From positions 62,001 through 126,000 of the forward strand of contig QFZU02000056.1 of the NCBI GenBank assembly GCA_003260025.2: a stretch of DNA of 64,000 bases, read 5' to 3'. Source of the stretch: Microbispora triticiradicis. Lineage in GTDB: Bacteria; Actinomycetota; Actinomycetes; Streptosporangiales; Streptosporangiaceae. Every line of letters begins with the position of its first letter. The first letter of the stretch is position 1. Shown here piece after piece: positions 7,582-16,927 of the stretch. Under the pieces are notes generated by a model. The model was not told the origin of the DNA and made no database searches. It saw only the letters and a program-made list of their open reading frames with translations. A program made the translations under genes and the position numbers.

Positions 7582-9341
7582 CGTGCACCTCCGGTGGCCT
7601 CACCGGTGCGGACGAACGCGCCGCGCTCACCCGTGAGGCTGGGGAACGATTCGAGCAGGCGCCGGGTATAGGGATGGCGGGGTCTGGCGAGGATTTCCTC
7701 AGCCGCCGCGCACTCGACGATCTCCCCGCCCAGCATCACGGCGATGCGGTCGCTCACCTCGAGCAGAAGGGGAAGGTCGTGGGTGATGAGCACGATCCCG
7801 AATCCCAGCTCGTCGCGCAGGCGCAGGATCTCGCGGAGGATGCCTCGTTGCACCACCACGTCCAGGGCGCTGGTCGGCTCGTCCATGATCATGACTTGCG
7901 GGTCGAGCAGCATGGCCATCGCGATCATGACGCGCTGTCGCATGCCTCCGGACAGCTCGTGGGGGTAGGAGCGCAGCCGCGCGGGGTCCACGCCCACCAG
8001 CTCCAACGCCCTGGCGCAGCGCGCCCGGCGATCGCTCCGCGAGAGCTGGGGGCGATGCGTGGTGAGTACGTCCTCCAGTTGCGCCCGGATCGTCATGACA
8101 GGGTTCAGCGAGTTCATCGCTCCCTGGAACACCACCGACATCTGCGACCACCGGAAGGCCCGCAGCTCGCCGGACGGCAGGGCGAGCATGTCGGTGTCCC
8201 CGCCGTCCCGGTGATGAAAGGTGACCGATCCGGCGGTGACCTCCGCCGGCGGCCGGTGCAGGCGGTTGATCGCGTACGCGAGCGTCGTCTTCCCGCTGCC
8301 CGACTCGCCGGCCAGGCCCAGAATCTCGCCCCGCCGTACCTCCAGCGACACGTCCTTGACCGCCCGTACCGTGTTTCCGTAGGTCACCGACAGGTTCCGC
8401 ACACTCACCACGACATCCTGCGAGGGCCGCCCGACCGGCGCCGGCTCGCGCCGCGGGCGCCGGATCCGGCGGGGTACGGCGCGCAGCTTGGGGTTGGTGA
8501 TCTCGTCGATGCTGAAGTTGATCAGTGCGAGGCCGCATCCGAACAGCGCGATGATCAGGCCCGGTGGCGCGAACCACCACCACGCGCCGCGTTGCAGCGC
8601 GAAGCCGTTCTGGGCGTAGTAGAGCATCGTGCCGAGGGTGGAGGAGTTCGAAGCACCAAGCCCGAGGAACGACAGACCGGCCTCTGACAGGATCGCCGCG
8701 ATCACCGAGAAGACGAACTGGGAGGCCAGCAGCGGCAGGAGGTTCGGCAGGATCTCGACGGTGATGATCCGCCATGCCGGCTCCCCCGCCACGCGGGCGG
8801 CCAGGACGTACTCCCGGTTGCGCAACGTCAGCGTCTGCGCGCGAAGCACCCGGGCCGACCCGGCCCATCCGGTGATCGCGAGCACCACCGCGATGGTCCA
8901 GGCCCCCCGCTGCTCGGGCGGTACGAACGCGGAGATGACGATGACCAGTGGGAGGCCGGGTATCACCAGCATCACGTTGGAGAACAGGGAGAACGCCTCG
9001 TCCACAACGCCGCCGGCATAGCTGCCCACGATGCCGAACAGCGCCGACAGGACCGTGGCCATCACGCCGACGAGCACGCCGATGTAAAGCGATCCCCTGG
9101 TCGCGTACGCGATCTGGGCCAGCACGTCCTGGCCCATCTGCGTGGTGCCGAGGACGTGGCCTCCGCCGGGCGGAGTCAGTCCGATGTCGTTGATCGCGTC
9201 CGGATCGCCGGCGAAGAGCGGGCCGGTGACGCCGAACAGGATGATCGCGGTGATCAGGGCGAGCCCGGTGACCAGTTTGGGCGACGACCGGGGCAGCACG
9301 GCGCGCCGGGGCGCCGAGGAATCCGGACCGGGATCGGTCAT
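7578..9341 (-). CDS. Fused ABC permease and ATPase (DppC-DppD type)
   Basis: 587 residues join two parts that are normally separate. Residues about 20-275 are a DppC-like permease with six membrane segments and the cytoplasmic EAA-type loop near GLSFLGLGAS. Residues about 300-587 are an ATPase with Walker A GESGSGKTT, signature LSGGMRQRVMIA and Walker B VMIMDEPTSALD. The junction is a basic, proline-rich stretch. The gene overlaps the upstream permease and the downstream ATPase gene by four bases each, so all are probably translationally coupled. Such fusions are known in actinobacterial family-5 transporters. Confidence 0.9.
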   Translation of the reverse strand: MTDPGPDSSAPRRAVLPRSSPKLVTGLALITAIILFGVTGPLFAGDPDAINDIGLTPPGGGHVLGTTQMGQDVLAQIAYATRGSLYIGVLVGVMATVLSALFGIVGSYAGGVVDEAFSLFSNVMLVIPGLPLVIVISAFVPPEQRGAWTIAVVLAITGWAGSARVLRAQTLTLRNREYVLAARVAGEPAWRIITVEILPNLLPLLASQFVFSVIAAILSEAGLSFLGLGASNSSTLGTMLYYAQNGFALQRGAWWWFAPPGLIIALFGCGLALINFSIDEITNPKLRAVPRRIRRPRREPAPVGRPSQDVVVSVRNLSVTYGNTVRAVKDVSLEVRRGEILGLAGESGSGKTTLAYAINRLHRPPAEVTAGSVTFHHRDGGDTDMLALPSGELRAFRWSQMSVVFQGAMNSLNPVMTIRAQLEDVLTTHRPQLSRSDRRARCARALELVGVDPARLRSYPHELSGGMRQRVMIAMAMLLDPQVMIMDEPTSALDVVVQRGILREILRLRDELGFGIVLITHDLPLLLEVSDRIAVMLGGEIVECAAAEEILARPRHPYTRRLLESFPSLTGERGAFVRTGEATGGAR

Positions 9342-10333
9342 GCGTTCCCTCCCGCGCGGGTTCGGGGGTCGATGACGCCGTAGAGCAGGTCGACCACCAG
9401 ATTGGCTCCGAGCACCGCCACGGTCGTGACCAGGAAGATGCCCTGCATGAGCGCGTAGTCGTTGTTCTGTACGGCCTCAAGCAGCTTGGAGCCGATGCCG
9501 GGGTAGGAGAACACCTGTTCGGTGACGATGGAGCCGGCCACCACGAACCCGAGGGAGATGGCGAACCCGGCGATCGACGGCAGTGCCGCGTTGCGTGCGG
9601 CGTACCAGATCATCACGCGCCTGTTCGGCAGCCCCTTCGCGGTGGCGGTGAGCACGTAGTCCTCGGACAACGTGGACACCATCATGTTGCGTAGTCCCAG
9701 CAGCCAGCCGCCCACCGAAGAGATCACGATCGTGAGCGCGGGCAGGATGCCGTGGTGGACGGCCGAGCCGAGGAAGTCGAGGTTCCACCCGGGGGTGAAG
9801 TCGACGTCGTAGCCGCCGATGAGCGGGAACCAGCCCAGCGCGGACCCGAAGACGGCGACGAGGACGAGCGCCAGCCAGAAGTACGGCACCGCCGCCAGCA
9901 CCGTGGTCGCGGGCACCAGCGAGTCGAGCCAGGTGCCCCGCCGCCAACCCACCACCATTCCCAGCCCGGCGCCGACCAGGACCGACAGCACCGTCGCGAT
10001 GCCCACCAGCACGACCGTCCAGGGCAGGGAGGTCGCGATGACCTCCGAGACGGGCACCGGGTAGGCGCTGACCGAGATTCCGAAGTCGCCGTGCAGCATG
10101 TTGCCGAGATAGGACAGATACTGCTTGGTCAACGGCTCGCCCGTGTCGGTGCCGAGCAGCAGTTCGTAGGCTCTGCGAGCCTCGGGGTTCACCGAGCCGC
10201 CCCGCTGCTGCAGCTTCGCCATCAGGATGCTCACGGGGTCGCCCGGCATCATCCGGGGGATGAAGAAGTTCAGTGTGACCGCCGCCCACAGGGCGGCCAG
10301 GTAGAAACCGAACTTGCGGAGGTAGTACCGCAT
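9338..10333 (-). CDS. ABC transporter permease, DppB type
   Basis: 331 residues beginning MRYYLRKFGFYLAALWAAVT, the standard N-terminus of DppB/OppB permeases, then the periplasmic FFIPRMMPGDP motif and a C-terminal domain with five to six more membrane helices. The ATG at 10333 was chosen because it lies 4 bp after the stop of the binding-protein gene and starts exactly at the family N-terminus. It forms the membrane pore together with the permease half of the downstream fusion protein. Confidence 0.92.
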   Translation of the reverse strand: MRYYLRKFGFYLAALWAAVTLNFFIPRMMPGDPVSILMAKLQQRGGSVNPEARRAYELLLGTDTGEPLTKQYLSYLGNMLHGDFGISVSAYPVPVSEVIATSLPWTVVLVGIATVLSVLVGAGLGMVVGWRRGTWLDSLVPATTVLAAVPYFWLALVLVAVFGSALGWFPLIGGYDVDFTPGWNLDFLGSAVHHGILPALTIVISSVGGWLLGLRNMMVSTLSEDYVLTATAKGLPNRRVMIWYAARNAALPSIAGFAISLGFVVAGSIVTEQVFSYPGIGSKLLEAVQNNDYALMQGIFLVTTVAVLGANLVVDLLYGVIDPRTRAGGNA

Positions 10334-10337
10334 CGGC

Positions 10338-12047
10338 TCACTTGCCCGTGGGCCTGAGCCGTAGATAGATCTCCGAGGCGTCCGGGGCCTGCCAGGCCGC
10401 CGGGAAGGCGTACAGGTCCTCCTTGGTCGGCCAGCCGGTGAACTTCCTGGCGTTGTAGATGTTGATCGTCCCCTGGGTGAGCAGCGGGACATAGGGCATC
10501 GACTGCTCGACGCGGGTCTGGATCGTGTCGAAGTACGGCTGCCGCGCCGCGGTGTCCGAGATGTTGATCTTCTTCAGTTCGGCGATGGCCTTGTCCACGT
10601 CAGGATCGGAGAAGCGGCTGATGTTCGCGCCGGGCGTCCCGCCGACCTTGTCGGTACTGTCGGTGCTGTAGAAGTAGCTGTAGACGTAGAACGGGTCGGC
10701 GGCCGGGCCCTGGTACAACGAGTCGAGCATCAGCTCGAAGTCGCCACGCCCCCGCGCGTCGGCCCATTCGTTGTACGACAGCTGTTGCACGGTCACCTTG
10801 ATGCCGGCCTTCGCCAGCTGCTGACCCAGTGTGTCGGCCGCGGTGATGTAGTCGGTCCATCCTGCGACCGTCTTGAGTGTCAGCTTGACGGGCTTGCCGT
10901 CCTTGACGTAGATCCCGTCGGCGCCCTTCGCGTAGCCCGCGCTCTCGAGGATCTGCTGCGCCCTCGCCGCGTCCGGTTGCATCGGCGCGACCTTGTTCTG
11001 CAGCCGGCCGGAGATGACCGCCTGGTCCCGCTGCAGCAGGGCCATGCTCGGCGAGATCTCGGCGCTGGTGTTCTCGAAGGCCAGCGCGTTCAACTGGGTC
11101 CGGTTGACGGCATGGTAGATCGCCTGGCGGACGGCAGGGTCGGTCTGCGGGCCCTTGCACCCCAGCTCGGCATTGGCGCAGGTGTCCAGCACCATCTGGT
11201 TCACCGGAGTGGTGATCAGCTTGTACCCGGGATAGCTCTGCTCCACGTTCGCGATGTCCGGCACCGGTCCGGTCTGCCAGTCGATCTGGCCGGCCTTGAG
11301 CGCGGTGGCGCCGGACTGGTTGCCCGAAAGCGAGGGGAAACGGATCTTCTTCACGGCGGGCTCGCCACCCCAGTAGTCCGGGTTCGCCTTCAACGTGAAC
11401 GCCTGGGGCTTGAGCTCATCCACCACGTAGGGCCCGGTGCCGACGGGCTCGCGCAGCTGTTCCTTCGTGGGGTCGGGAATGTCCTTCCACTTGTGCTCGG
11501 GCACGATCCAGATCCGGCCGAGCACCTGCGGGCCGTCCACGAAGGCCGGCTCGTCGAACTTGATCACAACGTGGGTGGCGTCGGTGGCGGTCGCCTTACC
11601 CTGGTAGCCCGTGCCGTTCATGGCCTTGTGCTCCGTGATCATTTTCAACGTGAACACGACATCGTCAGCGGTGAACGGCCGGCCGTCGGACCACTTGACG
11701 CCGCTGCGCAGCGAGATCGACAGCTCCGTACCGTCGTCGTTCCAGGAGAAGCTCTCGCCGAGCCGGGGCCTGGGTGCGCCCTCGCTGCGCACGGTGTTGT
11801 AGAAGAACAACGGCTCGAAGATCGTTCCCCCGCCGCCGAGGGCCCCCGGCAGGTACGGGTTGAAGATGGGCTGGATGTCACCTGATCCGCCGGTGTACAC
11901 GACCAGAGGCTCGGAGGAGGCCGCAGAGCCGCCTGCCCCGGACGTCGCTCCGGCCGCCTGCCCCGGCGAGCCTCCGGACGAGGAGCATCCGGCGACCAGT
12001 ATCAACGCAGCGAGTCCAGCCGCCGCGCGGGGTGTCTTGATGGACAT
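10338..12047 (-). CDS. Family 5 solute-binding lipoprotein
   Basis: 569 residues with a lipoprotein signal peptide and lipobox LVAGC, then a Ser/Gly-rich tether and the two-lobed SBP family 5 fold. Recognisable stretches are PRLGESFSWNDDGTELSISL and the SDGRPFTADDVVFTLK segment that follows. The ATG at 12047 places the signal peptide correctly; a longer reading would add 20 residues without one. It is the first gene of the minus-strand transport and glycanase unit and faces the second ROK gene across 177 bp. Family 5 proteins bind peptides or oligosaccharides; the neighbours argue for beta-manno- or cello-oligosaccharides. Confidence 0.92.
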   Translation of the reverse strand: MSIKTPRAAAGLAALILVAGCSSSGGSPGQAAGATSGAGGSAASSEPLVVYTGGSGDIQPIFNPYLPGALGGGGTIFEPLFFYNTVRSEGAPRPRLGESFSWNDDGTELSISLRSGVKWSDGRPFTADDVVFTLKMITEHKAMNGTGYQGKATATDATHVVIKFDEPAFVDGPQVLGRIWIVPEHKWKDIPDPTKEQLREPVGTGPYVVDELKPQAFTLKANPDYWGGEPAVKKIRFPSLSGNQSGATALKAGQIDWQTGPVPDIANVEQSYPGYKLITTPVNQMVLDTCANAELGCKGPQTDPAVRQAIYHAVNRTQLNALAFENTSAEISPSMALLQRDQAVISGRLQNKVAPMQPDAARAQQILESAGYAKGADGIYVKDGKPVKLTLKTVAGWTDYITAADTLGQQLAKAGIKVTVQQLSYNEWADARGRGDFELMLDSLYQGPAADPFYVYSYFYSTDSTDKVGGTPGANISRFSDPDVDKAIAELKKINISDTAARQPYFDTIQTRVEQSMPYVPLLTQGTINIYNARKFTGWPTKEDLYAFPAAWQAPDASEIYLRLRPTGK

Positions 12048-12078
12048 AGCGCGAAGTCCTCTCGAACGATGCTGAGCA

Positions 12079-12107
12079 TTGTTAATTTGCCGACTTAAGT
12101 AAGTCAA
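12079..12107 (-). promoter_or_regulatory. Promoter and ROK operator of the transport/glycanase unit
   Basis: On the minus strand TTGACT (-35) and TAACAA (-10) are 17 bp apart, and transcription would start about 25 bp before the lipoprotein gene. The -35 region is embedded in the inverted repeat GACTTA-2-TAAGTC (12092-12105), and the half-site TTGACTTACTT (12097-12107) recurs with one change before the GH2 gene. A repressor bound here would block the promoter. Confidence 0.5.
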
Positions 12108-12224
12108 CGGGTCGTGAAAATTTCAGAGCAGGCGGCTCCGGCGTAGTGTGCGGCTCTATGGGGTCTCGGAGCGGGCTTGCAGCTCGCCGCAGGCCGACGG
12201 GATTCAGGCCAAGGCGGGGTGGCA

Positions 12225-13514
12225 GTGAGCGCAGGAGCAAGGGCGAAGCCGCACGCGAGCAGCAAGGCCGCCGTCCTGGACGCGATCAGGGCCGCGGGCA
12301 CGATCAGCCGCGTCGGGCTGGCCACCGCCACCGGCTTCACCGGGCCCACGATCTCGGCGCTGGTCCGCCGGCTCATCGAGGAGGGCCTGGTGGTGGAGAC
12401 CGGCCGCGCCGAGTCGACGGGTGGCAAGCGGCGGATCCTGCTCCAGCTCAACCACACCGCCCGCTACGCGGTGGGCGTGCATCTCGACCACGGCGCCATG
12501 ACGTACGTCCTGACCGATCTCGCCGGAACCGTGGTGGCCCGAATTGTGCGGCGCGGCGCCGGCGCGGAGGAGCCGGACACCGTCGTGTCGCGGACGGCCG
12601 AGGAGATCTCCAGGCTGATCGAGAGCATCGGCGTGCAGCGCGGACGCGTGCTCGGCGTCGGCCTGGTCTCTCCTGGTCCGCGCAGCTCCGCTCCTGGGGT
12701 GGGCCTCGCTCCGCCGACCATGCGGCACTGGGAGGGGTTCCCGCTGGGCGAAGCGCTGGAGCGAGCGACGGGCCTGCCGGTGGTGCTCGACAACGACGCC
12801 ACCGCCGCGGCGCTGGGTGAGCACTGGTCGGGCGGCTTCGGCGGCGCCACATCGGCGGCGGTCGTCCATCTCGGTACCGGGATCGGCGCCGGCCTGGTCA
12901 TCAACGGCATCACCTACCGCGGCCCTAACGGCAACGCGGGCGAATTCGGGCACATCTGCGTCGATATGGACGGCCCCGAGTGCTGGTGCGGAGCCCGGGG
13001 CTGCGCGGAGGTGATGGCCGGCACGGCCGCGGTGGTGACGGCCGTGCAGGCGGACGCCGCGCTGGCCGAGGCCGTCGGCCTGGGGACCCGTCGGAGGCGC
13101 GTCTCGACCGTCGCCGACTTCGCCGCGATCAGCCGGGCGGCCTCCAGGGGCGAGCCGGGAGCCCTGGCGCTGCTGGAGAGGTCGGCCCGCTACATCGCGG
13201 CGGCGGCCCGCAGCCTGACCAACATCATGGACCTCGAAGTCCTCGTGCTGACCGGGCCGGGCTTCGCGATCGCGGGCTCGGTCTACCTCCCCGTCGTCCA
13301 GCAGGAGCTTCAGCGGACGGCCTTCTCGCGCGCCGCGCAGCCTGTGGACGTACGGCTCTCACGCTCGGCCGCCACCGCTTCCGCCGTCGGCGCCGCCGCG
13401 CTGGTGCTTGAGTCGGAACTGGTGCCCCTCAGCCAGGCCGCCCGTCTGCCGGAGAGGCTGGACGCCGAGCCCGTCGCGCTTCCCTATTCCCTCGTCGCAT
13501 CAAAGGTTGACTAA
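12225..13514 (+). CDS. ROK family transcriptional repressor
   Basis: About 429 residues, starting at a GTG 10 bp after AAGG (a GTG at 12219 is equally possible). The N-terminal winged helix reads AAVLDAIRAAGTISRVGL then TGFTGPTISALVRRLIEEG. The ROK domain shows the acid motif LDNDATAAAL and the zinc signature CWCGARGCAEVMAG. It is a paralogue of the ROK protein at 1745-2962. It is divergent from the transport unit and immediately upstream of the beta-mannosidase gene, and matching operator half-sites lie before both, so it is the best candidate for the local repressor that responds to an imported sugar. Confidence 0.88.
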   Translation: MSAGARAKPHASSKAAVLDAIRAAGTISRVGLATATGFTGPTISALVRRLIEEGLVVETGRAESTGGKRRILLQLNHTARYAVGVHLDHGAMTYVLTDLAGTVVARIVRRGAGAEEPDTVVSRTAEEISRLIESIGVQRGRVLGVGLVSPGPRSSAPGVGLAPPTMRHWEGFPLGEALERATGLPVVLDNDATAAALGEHWSGGFGGATSAAVVHLGTGIGAGLVINGITYRGPNGNAGEFGHICVDMDGPECWCGARGCAEVMAGTAAVVTAVQADAALAEAVGLGTRRRRVSTVADFAAISRAASRGEPGALALLERSARYIAAAARSLTNIMDLEVLVLTGPGFAIAGSVYLPVVQQELQRTAFSRAAQPVDVRLSRSAATASAVGAAALVLESELVPLSQAARLPERLDAEPVALPYSLVASKVD

Positions 13515-13536
13515 CTTCGATAGATTAAGTAAGCAA
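13507..13536 (+). promoter_or_regulatory. Promoter and ROK operator of the beta-mannosidase gene
   Basis: TTGACTAACTT (13507-13517) repeats the half-site found before the transport unit with one change, and AAGTAAGCAA (13527-13536) is a degenerate opposite arm. The site overlaps the stop codon of the ROK gene and lies about 45-70 bp before the GH2 start. TTGACT could also act as a -35 box. Confidence 0.45.
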
Positions 13537-13579
13537 GTGACTCGCAGATGGCTACTCGGCACCCGAGGGAAGAGGGCAC

Positions 13580-16027
13580 ATGATCCGCGAGATGTTGCAC
13601 GACGGGTGGCGTCTGCGGGTGGCCGGAGGATCCGTCCCGGAGGCGGTCGCCGACTGCGACATCCCGGCGCGGGTGCCGGGCGGCTCTCACCTGGATCTCA
13701 TGGCGGCGGGTCTTGTCCCGGATCCGTACCTGGACCGGAACGAAGCGGAACTGGTGTGGATGCACCGCGCCGACTGGAGGTACGCGACGACCTTCCAGAC
13801 GTCGGCCGCGCGGCCTGGCGAGCGAGTGGACCTGGTGTTCGACGGCATCGACACGGTCGCGATGGTGCACCTCAACGGACGGCTGCTCGGCCATACCGCG
13901 AACATGCACCGCGGATATCGCTTCGACGTGGGCGAGATCCTGCAGGACGGCGCGAACGAACTCGTGGTGACGATCCGCTCCGCCCTGAACCACGCCGAGG
14001 AGGTGGAGGAGAGACTGGGCTCGCGCATGCGCGCCTATCCTCACCCCTACAACGCCGTCCGCAAGATGGCCTGTTCATTCGGCTGGGACTGGGGCCCCGA
14101 CCTGCAGACAGCCGGCATCTGGAAGCCGGTGGGGCTGGAGCGTTGGGACAGCGCCCGGCTCTCCCGCGTACGCCCGCTGGTGACTGTGGACGCCGATGGC
14201 ACCGGCCGCGTCGAGGTACACGTGGAGCTCGACAGCGTCCGCGACGGCCGTTACAGCATCAGGGCCGATGTGGGAGGCCGTTCCGAGCAGGTGCCCGTGT
14301 CCGGAGGCGCGGCGACAGTCACCGTGCTGGTACCGCAGGTGAGACTGTGGTGGCCAGTCGGCTACGGTGACCAGCCGTTGTACGACCTGACGATCACACT
14401 GCTGGAGGACGACCAGCCGGTGGACATCGCCCAGCGACGTGTCGGCTTCCGCACGATCGCCCTTGACACCGAACCCGACTCGACAGGCAGCCCGTTCACC
14501 TTCGTCGTCAACGGCAGGCCCGTCTTCGCCAAGGGCGCCAACTGGATTCCCGACGACCACTTCCTCACCCGAGTCGATCGCGAGCGGATCGCCCGGAGAG
14601 TCGACCAGGCCGTGGCCGCGAACATGAACATGCTGCGGGTCTGGGGCGGCGGCATCTACGAGAGCGACGACTTCTACGACGTCTGCGACGAGCGTGGGGT
14701 GCTCGTATGGCAGGACTTCCCCTTCGCCTGCGCCTTCTATGCCGAGGAGGAGCCGCTGCGGAGCGAGGTCGAGGCCGAGGCGCGGGAGAACGTCACCCGC
14801 CTGGTCTCCCGCCCCTCGCTGGCACTGTGGAACGGCAACAACGAGAACCTGGAGGCTTTCGCGGAGTGGCCCGGCTGGCGCGACACACTTCAGGGACGCA
14901 CCTGGGGCCTCGGCTACTACACGGAACTGCTGCCGAGGATCGTGGCGGAGCTCGACCCCACCCGGCCCTACACGCCCGGTAGCCCCTACAGCCCCGGCAA
15001 CTCACGGCCGAACGACGACGACCACGGCACCCGGCACGAATGGGCCGTCTGGAACAGGGTCGACTACACCCACTACCGCGACCACATCCCGCGCTTCTGC
15101 GCCGAGTTCGGCTTCCAGGCACCGCCCACCTGGCGCACCTTGACCAGGTGGATCCACGACGAGCCGATGACGCCGACCTCACCGGGGTTCCTGCTCCATC
15201 AGAAGGCCGAGAACGGCGACGTCAAGCTCGACCGGGGGATGGAGCCACACCTTTCCGTGCCCGCCGCTTTCGAGGACTGGCACTGGGCGGCACAGCTCAA
15301 CCAGGCCCGCGCCGTCGCGTTCGGCGTCGAGCACTTCCGCTCCTGGTGGCCGCGCACGGCCGGGGCGCTGGTGTGGCAGCTCAACGACTGCTGGCCGGTC
15401 ACTTCCTGGTCGGCGGTGGACGGCGATGGACGGCCCAAGCCCCTCTACTACGCCCTCAAGCACGCCTTCGCGCCTCGGCTGCTCACCGTTCAGCCGAGGG
15501 ACGGCCGGACGGTTCTGATCGCCGTCAACGACCACGACGAGGCCTGGACGGGGACGGTTGTCGCGCTCCGGCAGACGCTCGCCGGTAACGTACTGGCCGG
15601 CGCCGACCTGACCCTCGTTGTGCCGCCCCGGTCGGTGGGTACCGTCGAACTGCCCGGCGACCTGCTCGAGCCTGCCGACGTGAAGCGGGAGGTGCTGGTG
15701 ATGACCGTCGGTGACGTCCGCGTCTGTCACGTGTTCGCGGAGGACCGGGACCTGGTGTACGAGCCCGCGCCGCTCGTCACGGCGGTCAGGAGGCTGCCCG
15801 GCGGCTACGAGGTCGAGGTGCGAGCCGTCTCCTTCACCCGCGACATCGCGCTGCTGGCCGACAAGGTCGCCGCCGACGCCCTGGTGGACGACATGCTGGT
15901 TTCACTGCCTGCCGGACAGTCGCACACCTTTCTCGTGCGAACCTCCGGCGTGCTGGACGACCCGTCCGCCCTGACCGCTCCCGGCGTGCTGTGCAGCGCC
16001 AACGCCCTGACGGCGGTCGCGACGTGA
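13580..16027 (+). CDS. GH2 beta-mannosidase
   Basis: 815 residues with the GH2 order: sugar-binding jelly roll, immunoglobulin-like domain, TIM barrel and C-terminal beta domains. The motif CSFGWDWGP near residue 165 and the barrel signature KGANWIPDD are typical of beta-mannosidases. The acid/base is Glu422 in LWNGNNENLEAF and the nucleophile is Glu509 in FCAEFGFQ. No signal peptide is present, so it releases mannose from imported manno-oligosaccharides in the cytosol. The start has a GAGG box. The last codon overlaps the start of the LacI-type sensor gene (GTGA), implying coupled translation. Confidence 0.93.
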   Translation: MIREMLHDGWRLRVAGGSVPEAVADCDIPARVPGGSHLDLMAAGLVPDPYLDRNEAELVWMHRADWRYATTFQTSAARPGERVDLVFDGIDTVAMVHLNGRLLGHTANMHRGYRFDVGEILQDGANELVVTIRSALNHAEEVEERLGSRMRAYPHPYNAVRKMACSFGWDWGPDLQTAGIWKPVGLERWDSARLSRVRPLVTVDADGTGRVEVHVELDSVRDGRYSIRADVGGRSEQVPVSGGAATVTVLVPQVRLWWPVGYGDQPLYDLTITLLEDDQPVDIAQRRVGFRTIALDTEPDSTGSPFTFVVNGRPVFAKGANWIPDDHFLTRVDRERIARRVDQAVAANMNMLRVWGGGIYESDDFYDVCDERGVLVWQDFPFACAFYAEEEPLRSEVEAEARENVTRLVSRPSLALWNGNNENLEAFAEWPGWRDTLQGRTWGLGYYTELLPRIVAELDPTRPYTPGSPYSPGNSRPNDDDHGTRHEWAVWNRVDYTHYRDHIPRFCAEFGFQAPPTWRTLTRWIHDEPMTPTSPGFLLHQKAENGDVKLDRGMEPHLSVPAAFEDWHWAAQLNQARAVAFGVEHFRSWWPRTAGALVWQLNDCWPVTSWSAVDGDGRPKPLYYALKHAFAPRLLTVQPRDGRTVLIAVNDHDEAWTGTVVALRQTLAGNVLAGADLTLVVPPRSVGTVELPGDLLEPADVKREVLVMTVGDVRVCHVFAEDRDLVYEPAPLVTAVRRLPGGYEVEVRAVSFTRDIALLADKVAADALVDDMLVSLPAGQSHTFLVRTSGVLDDPSALTAPGVLCSANALTAVAT

Positions 16028-16863
16028 GCGCGGGTACCCCTGTCGGCCTGGTGCTCGCCAGGCCACCACGCCTGCTCGGTGCGGAGCCGTTCTTCCTGGA
16101 GTTCATCGCGGGCATCGAGGAGTTGCTCGCCGAGCACGACCGTTCCGTGCTGTTGCATGTCGTCAACACACACGAGGCCGAGATCGCCGCGTACCGCCGG
16201 TGGGCGGACAACCGCATGGTCGACGCCGTGGTGCTGGTGAACCGTACGGTCGAGGACGTCAGACCCGCGGTCCTTCGCGAGATCGGGCTGCCGGCCGTGG
16301 TGGCGGGCGAGCCGGAAGGAGACACCCCGGCCGTCCGCACGGACGACGTCGGCGCGGTGCGGGAAGCGGTCGCCCACCTCAGCAGGCTCGGGCACCGTCG
16401 CATCGCACGGGTCAGCGGTCCCACCGCCTTGATCCATACCCGGATCCGCACCCGAGCCCTGCTCGACAGCATGAGGTCGGCCAGCATCGAGCCGGTCATG
16501 TTGGAGGGGGACTACTCGGAGGAATCGGGGGCGAAACTCACCGCCAAGTTACTGGAGCGGCCCGACCCTCCCACAGCGATCATCTACGACAACGACCTCA
16601 TGGGGGTCGCAGGCCTGGGCGCGGCCAAGGATCTGGGTTGTGATGTTCCCCGCGACCTCAGTCTGATCGCCTGGGACGACTCCAGCATGTGTCGCCTGGC
16701 ATCGCCTCCGCTCACCACCATGAGTCTCGACGTGCACCTGTTCGGACAGTTGGTCGCCGCGTCTCTGCTGGAACTCGTCGAGGGAGGCCCGGTCGCGGAA
16801 CGCCGGTGCCCGACCGCCACGCTCATCCCCCGAGGGACCACCGCACCGGCGAGCGCCGGATGA
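16024..16863 (+). CDS. LacI-type sugar-sensor domain protein lacking the HTH
   Basis: 279 residues. The protein starts with VGLVLARPPRLLG, the first beta strand of the periplasmic-binding-protein-like sensor of LacI/GalR regulators. It contains the family landmarks HLSRLGHRRIARVSG, PTAIIYDNDLMGVAG and DLSLIAWDDS, and ends normally. LacI regulators carry a helix-turn-helix of about 55 residues in front of this point; here that DNA is the end of the GH2 gene in another frame and no HTH is encoded nearby. The GTG start overlaps the GH2 stop. It has no signal peptide or lipobox, so it is not a transport protein. It may bind sugar as a non-DNA-binding modulator, or be a remnant; the intact reading frame argues against decay. 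Confidence 0.85.
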   Translation: MSAGTPVGLVLARPPRLLGAEPFFLEFIAGIEELLAEHDRSVLLHVVNTHEAEIAAYRRWADNRMVDAVVLVNRTVEDVRPAVLREIGLPAVVAGEPEGDTPAVRTDDVGAVREAVAHLSRLGHRRIARVSGPTALIHTRIRTRALLDSMRSASIEPVMLEGDYSEESGAKLTAKLLERPDPPTAIIYDNDLMGVAGLGAAKDLGCDVPRDLSLIAWDDSSMCRLASPPLTTMSLDVHLFGQLVAASLLELVEGGPVAERRCPTATLIPRGTTAPASAG

Positions 16864-16927
16864 GGAGAGCGTCACCCCACCCGCCTGCCGGCCCCTCCCT
16901 ACCCGGTACCCCTGGCTTGGAGCTTTG

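Noticed and set aside
16024-16863. Periplasmic sugar-binding protein of an ABC transporter
   Set aside because: No signal peptide or lipobox, and the sequence follows LacI landmarks such as LIAWDDS and HRRIARVSG.
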